From Rhodoferax sp. (GTDB taxonomy: Bacteria > Pseudomonadota > Gammaproteobacteria > Burkholderiales > Burkholderiaceae_C), in assembly GCA_029866205.1 (NCBI GenBank), contig JARWZT010000010.1, positions 1 to 64,000 of the forward strand: a DNA stretch of 64,000 nucleotides, given 5' to 3'. How positions within the stretch are numbered: the first letter of the stretch is position 1; each line of letters opens with the position of its first letter. The position numbers and the translations under genes were made by a program. Of the stretch, positions 56,499 to 64,000 are shown piece by piece. A model generated the notes under the pieces. It ran no database searches and was not told the DNA's origin. It saw only the letters and a program-made list of their open reading frames with translations.

Positions 56499-57515
56499 AT
56501 GAAAAAGGTCCGTTCATTTTGGGGGCGTGCGTTGCGTGGCGGCTTGTTGGTGGCCGTGTGCGCCGCGCTTTTGGGCGCTGCCTTGGGCTACTGGTGGCTC
56601 AACGCGCCTCTGCGACTCGTCACACCGCTGGTCGATCTGTCGATTGAGCCCGGCACCAGTCCGCGTGAGGTGGCTACCGAGGTGGCACGCGCTGGCGTGG
56701 ACGTTCAGCCGGCGCTTTTGTACGGGTGGTTTCGATTCTCCGGGCAGGCACGCCAAATTCGGGCAGGAAGCTACGAATTGCAGGGCACCGTCAGCCCCCG
56801 CAGCCTGCTGCAAAAACTGGTGCAGGGGGACGAGGCCTCCCGAAGTGTCACGCTGGTGGAGGGCTGGACTTTTCGTCAGGTACGGGATGCACTTCAGCGG
56901 GCCGAGAGCCTGAAGCCTGATTCGGCCGGCCTGACCGATGCCCAACTCATGCAACAACTCGGCCAAAGCGGCGTGGCACCCGAGGGGCGGTTTTTTCCGG
57001 ACACCTACACCTACTCCAAGGGCTCCAGTGATCTGGCGGTTTTGCAACGTGCACTGCGCGCCATGCAGGCCCGCGTGGACAGCGTTTGGGCGCACCGCAA
57101 CCCGGCTATCCCCCTCCAAAGCGCGGACGAAGCGCTCATTTTGGCCAGCATCATCGAGAAAGAGACCGGCCGAACCAGCGACCAACCGCAGATTTCGGCG
57201 GTGTTCCACAACCGTTTGCAGATCGGCATGCGCCTTCAGACTGACCCCACCGTGATTTACGGCCTGGGCACCCGGTTCGACGGCAATTTGCGCAGGTCGG
57301 ACCTGTTGGCTGATACGCCGTTCAACACCTATACCCGGGCCGGGCTTCCGCCCACGCCGATAGCGATGCCAGGCCGTCAGGCGTTGCAGGCGGCTGTTCA
57401 ACCGGCGGCGTCGAAGGCTTTGTATTTTGTGGCGCGGGGCGATGGCAGCAGCGCGTTCAGCGAGACGCTCGACGCGCACAATCGGGCCGTGAACCAATAT
57501 CAGCGCGGAAAATAG
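56499..57515 (+). CDS. mltG: Endolytic murein transglycosylase MltG (YceG-like)
   Basis: The 338-residue protein has a single N-terminal membrane helix ([19 protein letters not shown]), a LysM-like region and the catalytic Glu in [12 protein letters not shown], with [22 protein letters not shown] near the C-terminus. It cuts nascent peptidoglycan strands at the periplasmic face. ATG 56499 or an ATG 30 bases earlier could be used. It heads the mltG-tmk-holB-pilZ-tatD run. Confidence 0.94.
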   Translation: MKKVRSFWGRALRGGLLVAVCAALLGAALGYWWLNAPLRLVTPLVDLSIEPGTSPREVATEVARAGVDVQPALLYGWFRFSGQARQIRAGSYELQGTVSPRSLLQKLVQGDEASRSVTLVEGWTFRQVRDALQRAESLKPDSAGLTDAQLMQQLGQSGVAPEGRFFPDTYTYSKGSSDLAVLQRALRAMQARVDSVWAHRNPAIPLQSADEALILASIIEKETGRTSDQPQISAVFHNRLQIGMRLQTDPTVIYGLGTRFDGNLRRSDLLADTPFNTYTRAGLPPTPIAMPGRQALQAAVQPAASKALYFVARGDGSSAFSETLDAHNRAVNQYQRGK

Positions 57516-57543
57516 CCGCCATCCACCAACAACAGCAGCATCC

Positions 57544-58203
57544 ATGAACGGTTTATTCATCAGCTTTGAGGGCATTGACGGCGCTGGCAAGTCGACCCAC
57601 ATTGCGGCACTGGCCCAAGCCTTTGAGGCGCAGGGCAGGGTGGTCACTGTCACGCGCGAACCCGGAGGAACCCGATTGGCCGAGGCCTTGCGCGCCATGG
57701 TGCTGAACGACCCGATGGACCCGCTTACCGAGTCCCTGTTGGTGTTTGCGGCCCGCCGTGACCATATTTGCCGCGTCATAGCCCCCGCGCTGGCGCAGGG
57801 CCAAGTGGTGGTGTGCGATCGTTTTTCTGACGCGACCTTTGCTTATCAGGGGGCCGGGCGCGCCTTTGACTGGGATGTCTTGCGGACCCTGGAGCGCTGG
57901 GTACAGGCCACCGAGGCTCTGGGTCTGGAGCCTTACGCAGACGCAGAGGCGGTGTTGCAGCCGAATCTCACGCTGTGGTTTGACCTGCCGGCGGCAGTGG
58001 CGGCACAGCGGCTCGCCGGCGCGCGGGTGCCCGACAAGTTTGAATCCCAACCCAGTGCTTTTTTTGAAAAAGTGTCCTCCGGGTATGCGCGCCGCATGCA
58101 AGAGCACCCACTGCGGTTTGCCCGAATCAACGCCGACCAGAGCGCAGAGGGCGTCTGGCAAGAGGCCTTGGCCGCCGTGCGCGCAAAGGGCTTTTTGCCA
58201 TGA
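57544..58203 (+). CDS. tmk: Thymidylate kinase
   Basis: The 219-residue protein has the P-loop GIDGAGKST (residues 10-18), the EPGGT motif and [16 protein letters not shown] for dTMP binding. It phosphorylates dTMP to dTDP. It overlaps holB by four bases (ATGA). Confidence 0.96.
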   Translation: MNGLFISFEGIDGAGKSTHIAALAQAFEAQGRVVTVTREPGGTRLAEALRAMVLNDPMDPLTESLLVFAARRDHICRVIAPALAQGQVVVCDRFSDATFAYQGAGRAFDWDVLRTLERWVQATEALGLEPYADAEAVLQPNLTLWFDLPAAVAAQRLAGARVPDKFESQPSAFFEKVSSGYARRMQEHPLRFARINADQSAEGVWQEALAAVRAKGFLP

Positions 58204-59252
58204 ACGCGACCAACGCCGACCCTGACAGTGCCGCAGCGGATTCTTCTGTGGTGCTGCCCCCTTGGATAGCCGCGCAAACGGCCGAGTTGCTGGCCCAACG
58301 TGGCCATGCCTGGCTCTTGATGGGGCCCTCGGGCCTGGGCCAGTACACCTTGGCGCTCGAACTGGTGCGCGCTTGGCTCTGCGAACAGCCCAGCCCTGCC
58401 GGGGCGTGTGGCCATTGCGCCAGCTGCCATGCCATCGGCGTGCGCACCCATGCGGATGTGTGTGTGCTGATGCCTGAGACCTGGATGATGGGCCTGGGAT
58501 GGCCCCTGAGCGAGCGTGCTCAGGGCGAGATAGACGACAAAAAACGCAAACCCAGCAAGGAAATTCGGGTCGACGCCATGCGCGATGCGGTCGAGTTTTC
58601 GCAGCGCACCAGTGCGCGGGGGCGCGGTAAGGCCGTATTGGTGTTTCCGGCGGAAAACATGAACCACGTCACCGCCAACGCCCTGCTCAAAACTCTGGAA
58701 GAGCCGCCCGGCGACGTCAAGTTTGTGCTGGCCAGCGAGTCGGCCCATCAGCTTTTGCCCACGATTCGAAGCCGTTGCTTGGGCCATACCATGCGCTGGC
58801 CCGATGCGGCCGCAAGCCAAGCGTGGCTGAAATCGCAGGGCGTTGAAGGCCCATTGGCCCAGCAGGCGCTGTTGGCAACTGGCGGAAGGCCCCAGGACGC
58901 ACTGGCTTATGCCAACGCAAGGCCCGATCCTGCGGCGTGGTCGGGGTTTTCCAAAGCCATGGCGCGCGGAGACGTGGGATGGGTACGCGATTGGAGTCCC
59001 TCAGAATTGCTGGTCACCCAGCAAAAACTCTGCCACGACCTGCTGGCCCTGTGCGTGGGCGCGGAGCCCCGGTACTTTGCGGCCTCCGACCTGCTGGCCG
59101 GTCCCTCGCTGGGAGCACTTACGCAGTGGAGCCAGGCGCTCAATGCCCAATTCCGCACGATTGAGCACCCGTTTAATGCAGGCTTGCTGTTGGAGTCCTT
59201 GGTGAGCCAGGCACAGCGCGTTTTATCTCCCTCACGGTTGCCGTCCCGCTAA
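58200..59252 (+). CDS. holB: DNA polymerase III delta' subunit
   Basis: The 350-residue clamp-loader subunit has a degenerate P-loop (GPSGLGQYT with Gln for Lys), as in delta' subunits that do not hydrolyse ATP. It has a zinc module in [12 protein letters not shown] and a sensor-like TIRSRC. It is part of the loader that places the beta clamp on DNA. Its N-terminus overlaps tmk. Confidence 0.93.
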   Translation: MNATNADPDSAAADSSVVLPPWIAAQTAELLAQRGHAWLLMGPSGLGQYTLALELVRAWLCEQPSPAGACGHCASCHAIGVRTHADVCVLMPETWMMGLGWPLSERAQGEIDDKKRKPSKEIRVDAMRDAVEFSQRTSARGRGKAVLVFPAENMNHVTANALLKTLEEPPGDVKFVLASESAHQLLPTIRSRCLGHTMRWPDAAASQAWLKSQGVEGPLAQQALLATGGRPQDALAYANARPDPAAWSGFSKAMARGDVGWVRDWSPSELLVTQQKLCHDLLALCVGAEPRYFAASDLLAGPSLGALTQWSQALNAQFRTIEHPFNAGLLLESLVSQAQRVLSPSRLPSR

Positions 59253-59282
59253 GCGCATTCGCGATTTTTGAAAGTCCTGACC

Positions 59283-59696
59283 ATGTCCACTGATCCCAGA
59301 GCCCTTCCTTCCGCCACTTCGGCAGGGTGGTCAGATTCGGTATTGAGCACGACGGCGATGCGGCCCAGTGTCATGCAGCTCACCATCAAAGACCGAACCG
59401 CCCTGCAGGCCGCCTATATTCCGGCCTTCAAAGACGGCGGTATTTTTTGCACCACCAGCCGGGACTACGCCCTGGGTGATGAGTTGTATGTCTTGCTGAC
59501 GCTGCCCGATGACCCCCAACGCCATGCGGTGGCTGGCATCGTGGCCTGGGTTACACCAGAAAACACGCCGTCCAAGCGGGCCCAGGGGGTGGGTATCCGG
59601 TTTCCCAGTGACCAGAAGTCGGTTTTGTTGAAATCCAAGATTGAGGCCATCTTGGGGCCCTTGCTGATTTCAGACCGATCCAGCCAGACGCTCTGA
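59283..59696 (+). CDS. pilZ: Type IV pilus PilZ protein
   Basis: The 137-residue protein has the single PilZ domain of the classic type IV pilus assembly protein: LTIKDRTALQAAYIPAFKDGGIF and YVLLTLPDDPQRHAVAGIVAWVTP. It lacks the RxxxR and (D/N)xSxxG c-di-GMP-binding residues, as PilZ of Pseudomonas and Xanthomonas also does. ATG 59283. It follows holB, the usual place for pilZ in beta- and gammaproteobacteria. Confidence 0.92.
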   Translation: MSTDPRALPSATSAGWSDSVLSTTAMRPSVMQLTIKDRTALQAAYIPAFKDGGIFCTTSRDYALGDELYVLLTLPDDPQRHAVAGIVAWVTPENTPSKRAQGVGIRFPSDQKSVLLKSKIEAILGPLLISDRSSQTL

Positions 59697-59710
59697 CGTG
59701 GAATTGGTGC

Positions 59711-60505
59711 ATGTTTACTGATTCCCACTGCCATTTGAATTTTGCGGAACTTCGGTCCGGCTTGCCTGAAATTCGCGATGCCATGGCGCAGGCCCAGGTC
59801 AGCAGGGCCTTGTGCATTTGCACCACTCTGGAAGAATTTTCCGATGTGCACGATTTGGCGCTGGGTTTTGACAATTTTTGGGCCACGGTGGGTGTGCATC
59901 CCGACAACGAGGGGGTGCAAGAGCCCAGCCTGCAAGACCTTTTGACGCGGGGTGTGTTGCCGCGCGTGGTGGCGGTAGGTGAGACCGGACTCGATTACTA
60001 CCGCCTCAATGGTCGCAGCGTGGCGGACATGGAATGGCAGCGCAGCCGCTTTCGCATCCATATTCGTGCGGCACAGGTCCTGAACAAACCACTCGTCATT
60101 CACACGCGCAGTGCCTCAGACGACACCTTGGCTATTTTGAAAGAAGAGGGCGAAGACGGACGCAGGGGCGCGGCGGGCGGGGTGTTTCATTGCTTCACCG
60201 AAACGGCGGCCGTGGCCGAGGCTGCGCTGGAGCTGGGTTTTTACATTTCCTTTTCGGGCATTTTGACGTTCAAATCGGCCCAAGACTTGCGCGACGTCGC
60301 GGCTTGGGTCCCGCTGGACCGCATGCTGATCGAGACTGACAGCCCCTACTTGGCACCCATGCCGCATCGCGGAAAGACCAACAACCCGTCTTTTGTGCCC
60401 TACGTGGCCAAGCAGATTGCCGCGCTTCGGAACTGCAGTGTTGAAGAGGTGGCCGCGGCCACCAGTGTCAACTTCAGTCGTCTTTTTGCTGGAGTTGCGG
60501 CATGA
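59711..60505 (+). CDS. TatD family metal-dependent hydrolase (YcfH-like)
   Basis: The 264-residue TIM-barrel protein has the HxH metal motif SHCHLNF at residues 5-11, GETGLDYYRL, HTRSASDDT, CFTET and the LIETDSPYLAPMPHRGKTNNP segment. It is a DNase/hydrolase of the TatD/YcfH group. It overlaps the ankyrin gene start by four bases (ATGA). Confidence 0.94.
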   Translation: MFTDSHCHLNFAELRSGLPEIRDAMAQAQVSRALCICTTLEEFSDVHDLALGFDNFWATVGVHPDNEGVQEPSLQDLLTRGVLPRVVAVGETGLDYYRLNGRSVADMEWQRSRFRIHIRAAQVLNKPLVIHTRSASDDTLAILKEEGEDGRRGAAGGVFHCFTETAAVAEAALELGFYISFSGILTFKSAQDLRDVAAWVPLDRMLIETDSPYLAPMPHRGKTNNPSFVPYVAKQIAALRNCSVEEVAAATSVNFSRLFAGVAA

Positions 60506-61161
60506 CAAAATTCATAAATTACTTCAAGAGTTTCTTTTATCTTGTTGTTTTAATTGGATTTTCTCTTGCGCATGCAGGCTCGTACGAAGACTTCTTTCAG
60601 GCGCTGACCCGTGACGACGAGGCCAAGGTAAGCCAGCTGATTTCGCGCGGCTTCGACCCCAACACGGCCGGTCCGGCGGGCTTGCCCGGTTTGCTGATGG
60701 CGATTCGTGAGCCGTCGCCCAAGGTGCTTGGCGTGTTGCTGCGAGCGCCCGGTCTCAAGGCGGAAGTCCGAAACTCAAAAGACGAAAGCGCACTGATGCT
60801 GGCCGCGCTGGCCGGCATGCGTGACGTGTGTGAGCGGCTGATCGCGCGGGATGCCGATGTCAACAAAACGGGCTGGACCGCGCTGCATTACGCCGCCAGT
60901 GGCGGACACGATGCGGTGATCCAGCTCTTGCTGGACCATTACGCGTACATCGACGCGGAATCGCCCAACCAGACGACGCCCTTGATGATGGCCGCCATGT
61001 ACGGCGGTGTGTCCACCGTCAAGCTGCTGATGGATGCCGGTGCCGACCTGAAGTTGCGCAACGCGGTGGGCCTGACTGCGTTGGACTTTGCCAAACGCGG
61101 TGGCCGAGCGGAGTCTGAAGCGCAGATCGCGGCCGGCCTCAAACGCAGCGCGGGTAAGTGA
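60502..61161 (+). CDS. Secreted ankyrin-repeat protein
   Basis: The 219-residue protein has an N-terminal hydrophobic signal (YFKSFFYLVVLIGFSLAHA, cleavage near residue 25) and about four ankyrin repeats, for example GWTALHYAASGGHDAVIQLLLDHYA and TTPLMMAAMYGGVSTVKLLMDAGADL. It is probably periplasmic, binding a protein partner. The first 25 codons are AT-rich and use codons rare elsewhere in the window. It overlaps tatD by four bases. Confidence 0.88.
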   Translation: MTKFINYFKSFFYLVVLIGFSLAHAGSYEDFFQALTRDDEAKVSQLISRGFDPNTAGPAGLPGLLMAIREPSPKVLGVLLRAPGLKAEVRNSKDESALMLAALAGMRDVCERLIARDADVNKTGWTALHYAASGGHDAVIQLLLDHYAYIDAESPNQTTPLMMAAMYGGVSTVKLLMDAGADLKLRNAVGLTALDFAKRGGRAESEAQIAAGLKRSAGK

Positions 61162-61361
61162 CTGGCCCGTTGAACCGTACTCTACTCCGGCTATTGTTTA
61201 CTTCATACGATGTATATTATGTTAACAAATGATGTGCTCGATGGTTGCTTGGATGGCTGACGCATGCGTCCAGCCGGTGGTACCCGAGCCGTCGGACAGG
61301 TCCAGCGTACCGCTGCTGCCTTTAACCAGCAATTGCGGGCCAGCTGACTCAAGGCACGCAA
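61162..61361. other. Non-coding region with AT-rich patch and coding-like remnant
   Basis: An AT-rich patch at about 61190-61232 is followed by GC-rich sequence that, read on the minus strand, gives an open frame without a start ending at about 61220. See the findings for the possible remnant. No functional gene is supported. Confidence 0.4.
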
Positions 61362-62411
61362 CTAAGGCTTGAGCGTCGGACTCAAGGCCATCAGGCTCAA
61401 GATTTCGAACAGCATCTGCGCACCAGCTTGCGCCGTCTTGGTGCCAGCGTCATATTGGGGCGCCACTTCGACCACATCGCCGCCGACAATGTTCAGGCCC
61501 TTCAGGCCGTGCAAGATCGCAAGCGCCTCGCGCGTACTCAGACCACCAATTTCGGGCGTGCCCGTGCCCGGCGCAAACGCCGGATCAAGCCCGTCAACAT
61601 CAAAGGTGACGTATGTGGGGCCGTCCCCCACCACCGCGCGCGCCATGCGCACAATTTCCTCAATGCCCAAACGCTGCACTTCTTCGGCATGCACCACCGT
61701 CATGCCGGCGTCTTTGGAAAACTCCCACAGGTATTCGGACGAACCGCGAATTCCGATCTGAATGCAGCGCGCCGGGTCCAGCACGCCGTCCAGAACCGCG
61801 AGACGGAACGGGCCGCCATGGTGAAAGCGGGTCTGGTCAAACTCGCCACCGGTGTCGCAGTGGGCGTCAATGTGCACCATGCCAATCGGACCGGAGCGCC
61901 CCACCGCTTTCATGATCGGGTAGGTGATGGAGTGGTCGCCCCCCACCGTCAGGGGCAATACCCCCTGGTTCACCACGTGGTGGTACCAGGTTTCCAAATC
62001 TTCGATGCACATCGGCAAGCTGTAGCGACTGCGAAACGGCACGTCGCCCACATCGGCCACGCGCAAGGTCGGGACAGGCGCCACTTTGAGGACATGGTTG
62101 TACGGGCCAATGCGCTCGATGGTGCGCAGGGCGCGCGGACCAAATCGCGCACCAGGCCGGTTGCTGGCTCCCAAGTCCATGGGTGCCCCCATCAGCGCGA
62201 CCTGCAAATCCCCAAAATCCGGCGCCGTTGGATCGACGCTACGCGCGGGCGCCGACAACAAAGTCGGAATACCCGCGTAGGGGGCCGCCCGTGTGCCACC
62301 CTCAGAAAAAATACGGTCGGCGACCTGTTTGAACAGCGGGTCGTGCATATCCGCGGCGGTACCGCTGTATTTGGCTCGCAAGGCGGCCAACTTTTCTTCA
62401 CTCAACGGCAT
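61362..62411 (-). CDS. speB: Agmatinase/ureohydrolase family protein
   Basis: The 349-residue protein has the binuclear manganese ligands of the arginase/agmatinase family: GGDHS, MVHIDAHCDTGG and TFDVDGLDPAFAPGTGTPEIGG. It also has the GAPMDLGASNRPGARFGPRALR start segment. It releases urea from agmatine or a related guanidino compound (guanidinobutyrate or guanidinopropionate are alternatives, so the symbol is tentative). ATG 62411 begins homology. The next gene upstream on the same strand ends 66 bases before it. Confidence 0.88.
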   Translation of the reverse strand: MPLSEEKLAALRAKYSGTAADMHDPLFKQVADRIFSEGGTRAAPYAGIPTLLSAPARSVDPTAPDFGDLQVALMGAPMDLGASNRPGARFGPRALRTIERIGPYNHVLKVAPVPTLRVADVGDVPFRSRYSLPMCIEDLETWYHHVVNQGVLPLTVGGDHSITYPIMKAVGRSGPIGMVHIDAHCDTGGEFDQTRFHHGGPFRLAVLDGVLDPARCIQIGIRGSSEYLWEFSKDAGMTVVHAEEVQRLGIEEIVRMARAVVGDGPTYVTFDVDGLDPAFAPGTGTPEIGGLSTREALAILHGLKGLNIVGGDVVEVAPQYDAGTKTAQAGAQMLFEILSLMALSPTLKP

Positions 62412-62477
62412 TTGGGTTCCTCGGAGTAGATTTGGACTGGTGGGAGACACATTCGGCGCGGTGTCGCCCGGCAAGGG

Positions 62478-63386
62478 CTACACGTGGCCCCAAACCAGCA
62501 GTGCGTCGCGGCCTTGGGTGACCAAATCGACTTTGGCGCCCACGGGCAGCAAAACCTTGGTAGGCACATGTCCAAAGGGCAGACCCGTCATTACCGGCAC
62601 CGTCACCTGACTACGTAGCCAGGCCACCACACTGGCGAGTTTGAATCCTTTGTCGTGGGGCACCAGCTTGTAGTTGGTGAACTGGCCCAACACAATCGCC
62701 TTTTGCTGGGCAAGCACGCCACTGTGCAACAGCTGGGTGAGCATGCGCTCCAGGCGGTAGGGGTGTTCACCCACGTCTTCCAGAAACAGCACGCCGCCCT
62801 TCACTTTGGGAAAGTACGGGGTTCCCAGGAGCGACACCAGTACCGCCAGATTGCCGCCCCAGAGTTTGGCGTTGTTGACCACCAGCGAAGCGCCTGACTC
62901 GGCGGCCGGCAAGCGCCAGCCGGCGCCCTCGCCCTGCTCCAGCAACAAATCATCAAAGCAGGCCTGCATGATCTCGTCAGGCCCTAGCGCTGCGCCAAAG
63001 TCTTCGCCCAGCGCCGGGCCTTGCCAGGTAATGGCGCCGGTTTTGGCCAACACCGCCAACTGCAAGGCCGTGAAATCGCTCAAACCCACAAATTGGGTGC
63101 CGCCCTCTACCGCCTTGGCAATGGCGGCATAGGGCAAATGGGGCAGCAGCCGCGACAGCCCATAGCCGCCGCGCGTCACCAGCGCCACATCGGCCCCGCT
63201 GGCCGCAGCCCGCCCGATGGCGGCCAAACGCGTGGCGTCATCTCCGGCAAAGCGCAGATGGCTGCTCAGCGCGTCGGCATCAACCTCGACCTCATGGCCC
63301 TGGGCGCGCAAGTGCTTGAGCCCCCGTTTGAAGGCCGCCTTGTCGCGCACCGCGCCCGAGGGCGAAAAGATATAAATATGGCTCAT
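62478..63386 (-). CDS. LD-carboxypeptidase (S66 family)
   Basis: The 302-residue protein has the S66 fold with the catalytic Ser in GLSDFTALQ, Glu in LEDVGEHPYRLER and His in FGHVPTK, and a RGGYGLSRLLPHL segment. It removes the terminal D-alanine from murein tetrapeptides in recycling. No signal peptide is present. It starts 35 bases from the end of the dehalogenase-like gene; the gap holds a short palindromic repeat. Confidence 0.92.
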   Translation of the reverse strand: MSHIYIFSPSGAVRDKAAFKRGLKHLRAQGHEVEVDADALSSHLRFAGDDATRLAAIGRAAASGADVALVTRGGYGLSRLLPHLPYAAIAKAVEGGTQFVGLSDFTALQLAVLAKTGAITWQGPALGEDFGAALGPDEIMQACFDDLLLEQGEGAGWRLPAAESGASLVVNNAKLWGGNLAVLVSLLGTPYFPKVKGGVLFLEDVGEHPYRLERMLTQLLHSGVLAQQKAIVLGQFTNYKLVPHDKGFKLASVVAWLRSQVTVPVMTGLPFGHVPTKVLLPVGAKVDLVTQGRDALLVWGHV

Positions 63387-63394
63387 AAAAATTT

Positions 63395-63415
63395 AATTGG
63401 GGTCAGATTCCAATT
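63395..63415. repeat. Short palindromic element of the GGGGTCAGATTCC type
   Basis: AATTGG (63395-63400) and CCAATT (63410-63415) flank GGTCAGATT. The GGGGTCAGATTCC core recalls a motif common at repeats linked to IS200-like REP-associated transposases in Proteobacteria; this is from memory and only one copy is in the window. Confidence 0.4.
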
Positions 63416-63421
63416 ATCGGC

Positions 63422-64000
63422 TCAGGCCGTCGGGTGAAAAAACTGCAGCGCCCGCTGCGCAATGGATTCACCATGTTCCTGCACAAAGTGGCCTGCCTGC
63501 GGCAAGAGCATCACTTCCGTGCAGCCGCGAATGGTCTTTTGTAGCGCGCGCATCACGGGTTCACCCAGCACTGGGTCTTGCTGGCCAATGGCCATCAGGG
63601 TTTGGCCCGTCCAGTCGTGCTGCCAAAAAATCGCAGCCCGGCGCGACACTTCGGCACCGGGAGACTCGGTCATCTCGGGCACCATCGGCGGAAATGCACG
63701 CAAGGCGGCACGGTGTCCGCGATCGGGAAAAGGGGCGTTGTAGGCCTGCCACTCGCCCTCCTCCATCTGCGGGTTACCCCGCGAAAACAGGCGACCGACG
63801 TCAAACTCGGGGTTCTTGGCGCACCAATCGCGCCACGCCAAAAACCCGGGCGACAAAGGCTGGTCACCGGTTCCCAGCGTGGTATTCATGACCAGCAGCC
63901 CCCGGTAGCGTTGCGGGGCCTCCATCGGCAGGGTCAGCCCCAAAATGCCGCCCCAGTCTTGCACCACCAACACCACATTGCGCAAATCCAGCCGTTCCAC
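63422..64000 (-). CDS. Haloalkane dehalogenase-like alpha/beta hydrolase (partial, 5' end beyond right edge)
   Basis: The visible 192 residues run from the nucleophile region to the C-terminus. LRNVVLVVQDWGGILGLTL carries Asp in the QDWGG elbow (haloalkane dehalogenase and epoxide hydrolase use Asp, not Ser), and NTTLGTGDQPLSPGFLAWRDW follows. The catalytic His is in PQAGHFVQEHG. The NT-L-G wording fits haloalkane dehalogenase. The N-terminal part, including the first halide-stabilising residue, is outside the window. Confidence 0.75.
   Translation of the reverse strand: MERLDLRNVVLVVQDWGGILGLTLPMEAPQRYRGLLVMNTTLGTGDQPLSPGFLAWRDWCAKNPEFDVGRLFSRGNPQMEEGEWQAYNAPFPDRGHRAALRAFPPMVPEMTESPGAEVSRRAAIFWQHDWTGQTLMAIGQQDPVLGEPVMRALQKTIRGCTEVMLLPQAGHFVQEHGESIAQRALQFFHPTA

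Overview
The window is a 64 kb piece of a betaproteobacterial chromosome. It is most like Burkholderiales, family Comamonadaceae (Rhodoferax/Polaromonas-like). This rests on the gene orders xseB-ispA-dxs and mltG-tmk-holB-pilZ-tatD, a type II (APH-fold) homoserine kinase next to a BPSS1780-family membrane protein and polA, high GC with strong GC3 bias, and many TRAP, RND and acyl-CoA genes. It is ordinary, densely coded core chromosome. There is one tRNA, tRNA-Val(GAC), and no rRNA, CRISPR array, intact insertion sequence or prophage.

Layout. 1-2.7 kb (minus): polar amino-acid ABC uptake operon (lipoprotein binding protein, terminator/attenuator, two permeases, then an M14 desuccinylase/aspartoacylase-type hydrolase cut by the left edge). 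2.8-3.9 kb: Gfo/Idh/MocA oxidoreductase. 3.95-4.2 kb: an inverted pair of hairpin repeats (REPIN-like). 4.3-7.7 kb: YgiQ radical SAM protein converging on a membrane desaturase. 8-10.8 kb: CoA-transferase III, DEDDh exonuclease, MOSC protein. 10.8-13.7 kb (minus): a small J-domain protein followed by three unrecognised genes, the most system-like unknown here. 14-17.8 kb: nitronate monooxygenase-like flavoprotein, crotonase, membrane-anchored sulfatase. 17.8-21.8 kb (minus): ETF-ubiquinone oxidoreductase, an orphan gcvH and a B12-type radical SAM protein with an unusual CX4CX2C motif, apparently one transcript. 22-28 kb: SDR dehydrogenase, tRNA-Val, thrB, polA.

28-36 kb: dienelactone hydrolase-like protein, ZIP metal transporter and a complete RND efflux system (outer-membrane factor, adaptor, pump). 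36-39 kb (minus): mercaptopyruvate sulfurtransferase; a Rieske oxygenase overlapping an EamA/DMT transporter. 39-42.3 kb: isoprenoid genes xseB-ispA-dxs. 42.4-47.4 kb: a TRAP transporter whose binding protein converges on its two permease genes, and nhaD. 47.5-51.4 kb: alpha/beta hydrolase, LhgO-like FAD oxidoreductase, metY, CBS protein. 51.5-55.8 kb: aroC, aroQ, FrnE-type DsbA protein, SDR, MFS exporter. 56.5-61.2 kb: mltG-tmk-holB-pilZ-tatD plus a secreted ankyrin protein. 61.4-64 kb (minus): ureohydrolase, LD-carboxypeptidase and a haloalkane dehalogenase-like hydrolase cut by the right edge.

Functional themes are amino-acid uptake and acyl-CoA/ETF catabolism feeding the quinone pool, isoprenoid precursor supply, shikimate and methionine/threonine biosynthesis, peptidoglycan processing, and efflux. 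No previously described defence or secondary-metabolite system was recognised. The best candidates for something undescribed are the J-domain cluster and the ETF-QO/GcvH/radical-SAM operon.
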